From positions 3,306,001-3,370,000 of the forward strand of contig NZ_JABRWH010000001.1 in assembly GCF_013248975.1 (NCBI RefSeq): a DNA stretch of 64,000 bases, written 5' to 3'. The stretch is from Neobacillus endophyticus. GTDB taxonomy: Bacteria > Bacillota > Bacilli > Bacillales > Cytobacillaceae. The position numbers and the translations under genes were made by a program. Shown here one piece after another: positions 61,027 to 64,000 of the stretch; position 1 is the first letter of the stretch, and every line of letters starts with the position of its first letter. The notes beneath the pieces are model-generated. The model was not told the origin of the DNA and searched no databases. It saw only the letters and a list, made by a program, of their open reading frames with translations.

Positions 61027-61506
61027 TTAACTGGCAATGTATTTCATTTGTGGATTAGTTAAAATAGAGGCAACCTGATTAATATTTAATGGGATGGCGA
61101 ATGATTCCATATTCGATTTGTCCGTCCATCCTTTTGCATTTCCTACACATGTATTGGTTGTTCCACAATAAGTGATAAGTCCTCCATGCCGAACAAAAGT
61201 AAGTGCCCATTCTAACATATTCTTCGGATTATCCCCATTAAGAAAACTGGGAATCGGCATTCCTAATTGTTGAGTGATTGTATTTACCGTTTCAGGGCTA
61301 CAAGTCATTGATCCAAGCTTTCCCTTTACTAAACCATTTACCCCTTCACCATTAAAAAACATCGTAACGTGTACTCCAAAACGTTGCAAATATATCGCTG
61401 TAACAAAGCTTGAAAAGTATTTCGCAGCTTGTTGCGGTCCAGATGAAACATGGATTAAAACCTTGTTATGCATCGTTGTAGGTGTGCTATATTTAGAAAG
61501 TGCCAA
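61027..61506 (-). CDS. DsrE-like family protein
   Basis: About 159 residues. KVLIHVSSGPQQAAKYFSSF and AIYLQRFGVHVTMFFNGEGV form the DsrE-type alpha/beta start, with LGMPIPSFLNGDNPKNMLEW and VRHGGLITYCGTTNTCVG carrying Cys later. The start is probably TTG at 61506, nine bases after GGAGGGA; the frame is open to 61629 but the extra part lacks a ribosome site. DsrE relatives serve in sulfur transfer or as small redox modules. It is the only minus-strand gene of the repeat array outside the high-GC block. Confidence 0.68.
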   Translation of the reverse strand: MALSKYSTPTTMHNKVLIHVSSGPQQAAKYFSSFVTAIYLQRFGVHVTMFFNGEGVNGLVKGKLGSMTCSPETVNTITQQLGMPIPSFLNGDNPKNMLEWALTFVRHGGLITYCGTTNTCVGNAKGWTDKSNMESFAIPLNINQVASILTNPQMKYIAS

Positions 61507-61860
61507 TTGTCTTTTCCCTCCCAAAAACTCAATCTCAAATATTTTATGAAATGAGGAAGAGTTGGGTGAATATATCGCCCCTTTTGCTTCGTAAACGAAT
61601 GAGTATGAGAAGGATGAATTAATCATCACTTTTTACTTTGTCGAAACAGATTGTGAAGATTTGCAGTATATATTCATACTTCAAACCTAAACAGAGTTAA
61701 TTTCCTTCTTAAAGTGGAGGATTTAAACTGGAATTGTAAAATCCCTACATTCTTCAGTGATTTAATAGATTTAAAGGAATTTAATGTGGCTCAATATAAG
61801 TCAGAATCTAAAGAATGGTATGCTATACAATCAAAGTGCTAGGTTAATAATTTGTGATTG

Positions 61861-61938
61861 CTTATTCAACAATCGGGCGCAATTCTGCAGAAAGAATTGT
61901 GCTTTTTATTTAGGTTTCGGGCCATATTCTTGAATAAG
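61861..61938 (+). repeat. Cassette-type stem-loop repeat, copy 9 (best-preserved short form)
   Basis: Left CTTATTCAACAATCGGGCGC and right GGGCCATATTCTTGAATAAG are inverted over 9 terminal bases and further inside. The centre has CAATTCTGCAGAAAGAATTG then TGCTTTTT. The 78-bp element shows the full ends that other copies have partly lost. Confidence 0.87.
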
Positions 61939-61972
61939 AGAGAGCATTATTCGTAAGTAATCGAACTATATG

Positions 61973-62029
61973 TTATTCAATTATCGGGAGCAATATGGCT
62001 AAAAATAGATTCATAGCTATATTGAATAA
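61973..62029 (+). repeat. Cassette-type repeat, compact copy 9b
   Basis: TTATTCAATTATCGGGAGC, then AGCTATATTGAATAA as inverted right end, 57 bases long. It lies only 34 bases from copy 9 with no gene between, like an empty cassette. Confidence 0.65.
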
Positions 62030-62073
62030 AATTACAATTTTATTTATATTTATTCCGAAAGGAGGGATACGAT

Positions 62074-62808
62074 GTGATTCATAATATTGAAGAGTTATCG
62101 CTTAACGCCTGGCCTGCATTACAGACAATGACTTACGACGGTTGGTTGATAAGATTCTCAAATGGTTATACAAAGCGTGCCAATTCGGTTAATCCGATTT
62201 ATAAGTCAACGGAGGACTTAGATAAGAAAATTCATTACTGCGAGAATATATTTGACGCACGAAACTTGAAATCCGTTTTTAAAATGACTGAGTCTGTATA
62301 TCCAGAAACGTTGGACATAGTTCTAGAAGGTCATGGCTACATTGCAGTTGACCATACAAGCGTTCAATTATTGTCCTTATCGAAGTTAAAAGAGCCATCA
62401 ATACATACGGTTAAATTGGACGCGAAATTAAATGACGAATGGCTAAATCAGTTCTGTAAACTCAACAATCAAAACGAAATAAATAAAGCAACTATGAAGC
62501 AAATGCTTTCATTGATTCTTCCAAAAACATGCTTCATTTCACTTTATGATAATGATACTCTTGTTGCATGTGGGTTAGGGGTTTTAGAGAGAGGTTACTT
62601 GGGAATTTTCGACATAATTACGGATTTCCACTATAGAAATCGTGGGTTTGGAGAGCAGTTAATATTGAACTTACTGAAATGGGGAAAAGAAAATGGTGCA
62701 GAATATGCTTATCTTCAAGTGATGCTAAACAACGAACCTGCTTTAAAACTCTATTCAAAATTAGGGTTTAAAGAAAGATATCAGTACTGGTACCGTGTAA
62801 AAGAGTAA
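62074..62808 (+). CDS. GNAT N-acetyltransferase, two-part
   Basis: A 244-residue protein. The N-terminal part (SLNAWPALQTMTYDGWLIRF, then YTKRANSVNPIY) is the usual N-terminal half of this two-part GNAT group. The C-terminal half is a classic GNAT with GYLGIFDIITDFHYRNRGFG and ALKLYSKLGFKERYQYWYR. The substrate is unknown. The GTG at 62074 has a strong AAGGAGGG ribosome site. It is a one-gene unit after repeats 9/9b. Confidence 0.9.
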   Translation: MIHNIEELSLNAWPALQTMTYDGWLIRFSNGYTKRANSVNPIYKSTEDLDKKIHYCENIFDARNLKSVFKMTESVYPETLDIVLEGHGYIAVDHTSVQLLSLSKLKEPSIHTVKLDAKLNDEWLNQFCKLNNQNEINKATMKQMLSLILPKTCFISLYDNDTLVACGLGVLERGYLGIFDIITDFHYRNRGFGEQLILNLLKWGKENGAEYAYLQVMLNNEPALKLYSKLGFKERYQYWYRVKE

Positions 62809-62887
62809 TTATGTAGTTCAGGGTTTTCTGACGTTACTGTCATTCTACTAATTAATTCAAAAAAAACCGTGGAATATTTCTGTGAAA

Positions 62888-62918
62888 ATAAACTAATCTT
62901 CCTCAAACGGGGGCATTA
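62888..62918 (+). repeat. Degenerate left end of the cassette-type repeat
   Basis: CTTCCTCAAACGGGGGCATT resembles CTTCAACAATCGGGCGC with several changes. A second worn copy, TTCTTTAACGGGGGATAAT, follows near 62970. Confidence 0.4.
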
Positions 62919-63000
62919 GTTAAAGAATATCCGCTGTCTAGCTGTGTTTTATAAACAAGTTCTTTAACGGGGGATAATCTTAAATAAGGTTTTAACAATG

Positions 63001-63093
63001 ATCTTCAACAATCGGGCGCAAGAATTGAAGAATTTATGGGCTGCTGTAGCAGTTCATTTTTTCATAGTCGTTAATCCGTTAAATGGCAGTTGT
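63001..63093 (+). repeat. Cassette-type stem-loop repeat, copy 10 (long form)
   Basis: ATCTTCAACAATCGGGCGCA, GAATTGAAGAATTTATGGGC, hairpin around GGGCTGCTGTAGCAGTTC with T-run, then TCGTTAATCCGTTAAATGGC. Nearly identical to copies 1, 4 and 6 in the inner part. Confidence 0.82.
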
Positions 63094-63152
63094 AAAGTAT
63101 TTACAACAAACAATTTGGAATAATAATTTTTAATGGCAAAAATAAAGGTGTG

Positions 63153-63659
63153 ATGACAATATTTCCAATTGTTGTATCAATCATTTGTTTGCTTTCGGCA
63201 TGGAAATGGGGGGACTGGAAAAAATTTGAAAAGCATTATCCTACCTTGGCGTATGTAACAGTAGGAAATCTAATATATAAAGTAAATGCTTTATTAAACT
63301 TCCACCTTTGGAAAGTAAATGATGGTGGTTTACTTAGTCACGAAACAATATACTTTATCTATCTCCTGCTAATTATGATTCCTGCAATTTTTGTTTACCT
63401 ATCTAAATTTCCAGAAACTCGAATAAAAAAAATCTTATATGTTTTTGCTTGGATAGTTTTATTTACTGTAATGGAATGGATAGGTATGAAATATTTTAAT
63501 GCCTTTAATCACTATCACGGTTGGAATATTTGGTGGTCTTTATTATTTGATTCAGTGATGTTTCCTATGTTAAGACTCCATTTTGTCAATTATAAATTAG
63601 CTTTATTACTAAGTATTCCATGTACTCTGTTTATGTTGATTATGTTCAACTACATTTGA
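63153..63659 (+). CDS. CBO0543-family integral membrane protein (second copy)
   Basis: A 168-residue protein with about five membrane helices. WKWGDWKKFEKHYPTLAYVT, IYKVNALLNFHLWK and YHGWNIWWSLLFDSVMFPML are hallmarks of the CBO0543 family. It is more typical than the copy at 27459. AAAGGTG lies just upstream; the GTG at 63150 is an alternative start. The role is unknown. The unit lies between repeats 10 and 11. Confidence 0.85.
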   Translation: MTIFPIVVSIICLLSAWKWGDWKKFEKHYPTLAYVTVGNLIYKVNALLNFHLWKVNDGGLLSHETIYFIYLLLIMIPAIFVYLSKFPETRIKKILYVFAWIVLFTVMEWIGMKYFNAFNHYHGWNIWWSLLFDSVMFPMLRLHFVNYKLALLLSIPCTLFMLIMFNYI

Positions 63660-63737
63660 GAAGCATAGGCTTCTTCAAAAAGTTTGTGATTAATTGTAAT
63701 TACCTATCGGTTACTTTAGCATAGGAGGTAAAATACG

Positions 63738-63905
63738 ATGTCTCACCCATATAAGGAATTCGAAAAGACTCCATTATGTAACATTATATATAAGGCTATT
63801 GAAGAACTGGTGGAAAATGATGATTTAGATCAAAAAAGTTCTAGAAAATACATCGTAGGTTATATATGCAAATTGTTAAATGAATCAAAATTCTTAAATA
63901 GCTAA
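63738..63905 (+). CDS. 55-aa protein of a widespread small cassette-borne family
   Basis: ATG at 63738 with TAGGAGG 10 bases upstream. The product opens MSHPYKEFEKTPLCNIIYKA, continues IEELVENDDLDQ and closes KYIVGYICKLLNE. I recall this short family (HPY.EY..T.LW..I..A...L..N.D) from many bacteria, including gene cassettes; no function is known to me. It follows the CBO0543 gene in the same inter-repeat unit. Confidence 0.68.
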   Translation: MSHPYKEFEKTPLCNIIYKAIEELVENDDLDQKSSRKYIVGYICKLLNESKFLNS

Positions 63906-63927
63906 CTGGGGCTTTACTTTGACAACG

Positions 63928-64000
63928 ATATTCAGTAATCGAGCGCGATTCTAAAACAAGAATTGTGCTTTTTTTAATGTTTAGGGCGTAAGAGTTAAGG
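63928..64000 (+). repeat. Cassette-type stem-loop repeat, copy 11 (short form, cut by window edge)
   Basis: ATATTCAGTAATCGAGCGCG then ATTCT, AAAACAAGAATTGTGC and T-run, TTTAGGGCG. Its GCGCGATTCT is the uninterrupted junction that matches the intron-split copy 7. Confidence 0.78.

Noticed and set aside
47471..64000. CRISPR array explanation for the recurring repeats
   Set aside because: Copies are 57-140 bp, imperfect, separated by whole genes of unequal length, and no cas genes are present.
1..64000. tRNA, rRNA, riboswitch and T-box elements
   Set aside because: I looked for tRNA-like cloverleaf ends, conserved rRNA words and common riboswitch cores and saw none that I could support by eye.
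47471..64000. Calling the array a proven integron
   Set aside because: R-box consensus and cassette layout fit, but there is no integrase or attI in the window, and MITE-like or bcr-type Bacillus repeats are a serious alternative.

Overview
The window looks like the chromosome of a low-GC, endospore-forming member of the Bacillaceae (Bacillus, Neobacillus or Peribacillus type). The evidence is AT-rich DNA, strong AGGAGG-type ribosome sites, a UPF0302/IDEAL protein of the YpiB type, a GlnK-GlnL/glutaminase locus, a YkcB-type glycosyltransferase, and GerPA/GerPF-like and GerPC-like spore proteins. No rRNA, tRNA or CRISPR was seen.

Layout. 1-11 kb: an HpaB-type flavin monooxygenase cut by the left edge, a secreted S53 protease, a DUF347 membrane protein, a GT39 glycosyltransferase, a GDPD phosphodiesterase, a lipoprotein polysaccharide deacetylase and a TPR lipoprotein. 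11.2-17 kb: a LevR-type sigma-54 activator followed by a -24/-12 promoter and a complete mannose-family PTS (IIA, IIB, IIC, IID). 17.1-20.9 kb: a MarR repressor with an MMPL exporter. 21-27 kb: YpiB, then a glutamine module of two-component genes divergent from glutaminase and an APC permease, with a GlnL-like site and a cre-like site between them. 27-33 kb: small membrane proteins, a phage-like lysis trio ending in a GH25 lysozyme, a nitroreductase, an MBL-fold hydrolase and a cupin-HD-GYP fusion. 34-35.7 kb: an orphan GerP-like spore cluster. 36-43.6 kb: cell-wall enzymes, PhzF, an SDR and small unknown proteins.

The right end (43.7-64 kb) is accessory. It opens with a higher-GC block (TetR, isochorismatase-type hydrolase, SDR and SDR remnant, PrmC-like methyltransferase) and contains a high-GC minus-strand block (FAD monooxygenase, VC0807-family protein, small membrane protein). 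Between and after these lie single small genes separated by a recurring stem-loop repeat. Its ends are inverted (CTTATTCAAC...GTTGAATAAG) and it carries the word ATCGGGCGC. The genes are typical cassette cargo: GNAT acetyltransferases, a VOC enzyme, a SnoaL-like protein, CPBP and CBO0543 membrane proteins, a DsrE-like protein, an XRE regulator and micro-proteins. The repeat ends fit the attC R-box consensus (RYYYAAC/GTTRRRY), so the region reads like an integron-style cassette array in a Bacillus background. No integrase is present in the window.

One repeat copy is split exactly by a 2701-nt group II intron, whose putative EBS1 pairs with the last six bases of the repeat half. This repeat array and its intron are the most interesting part of the window.
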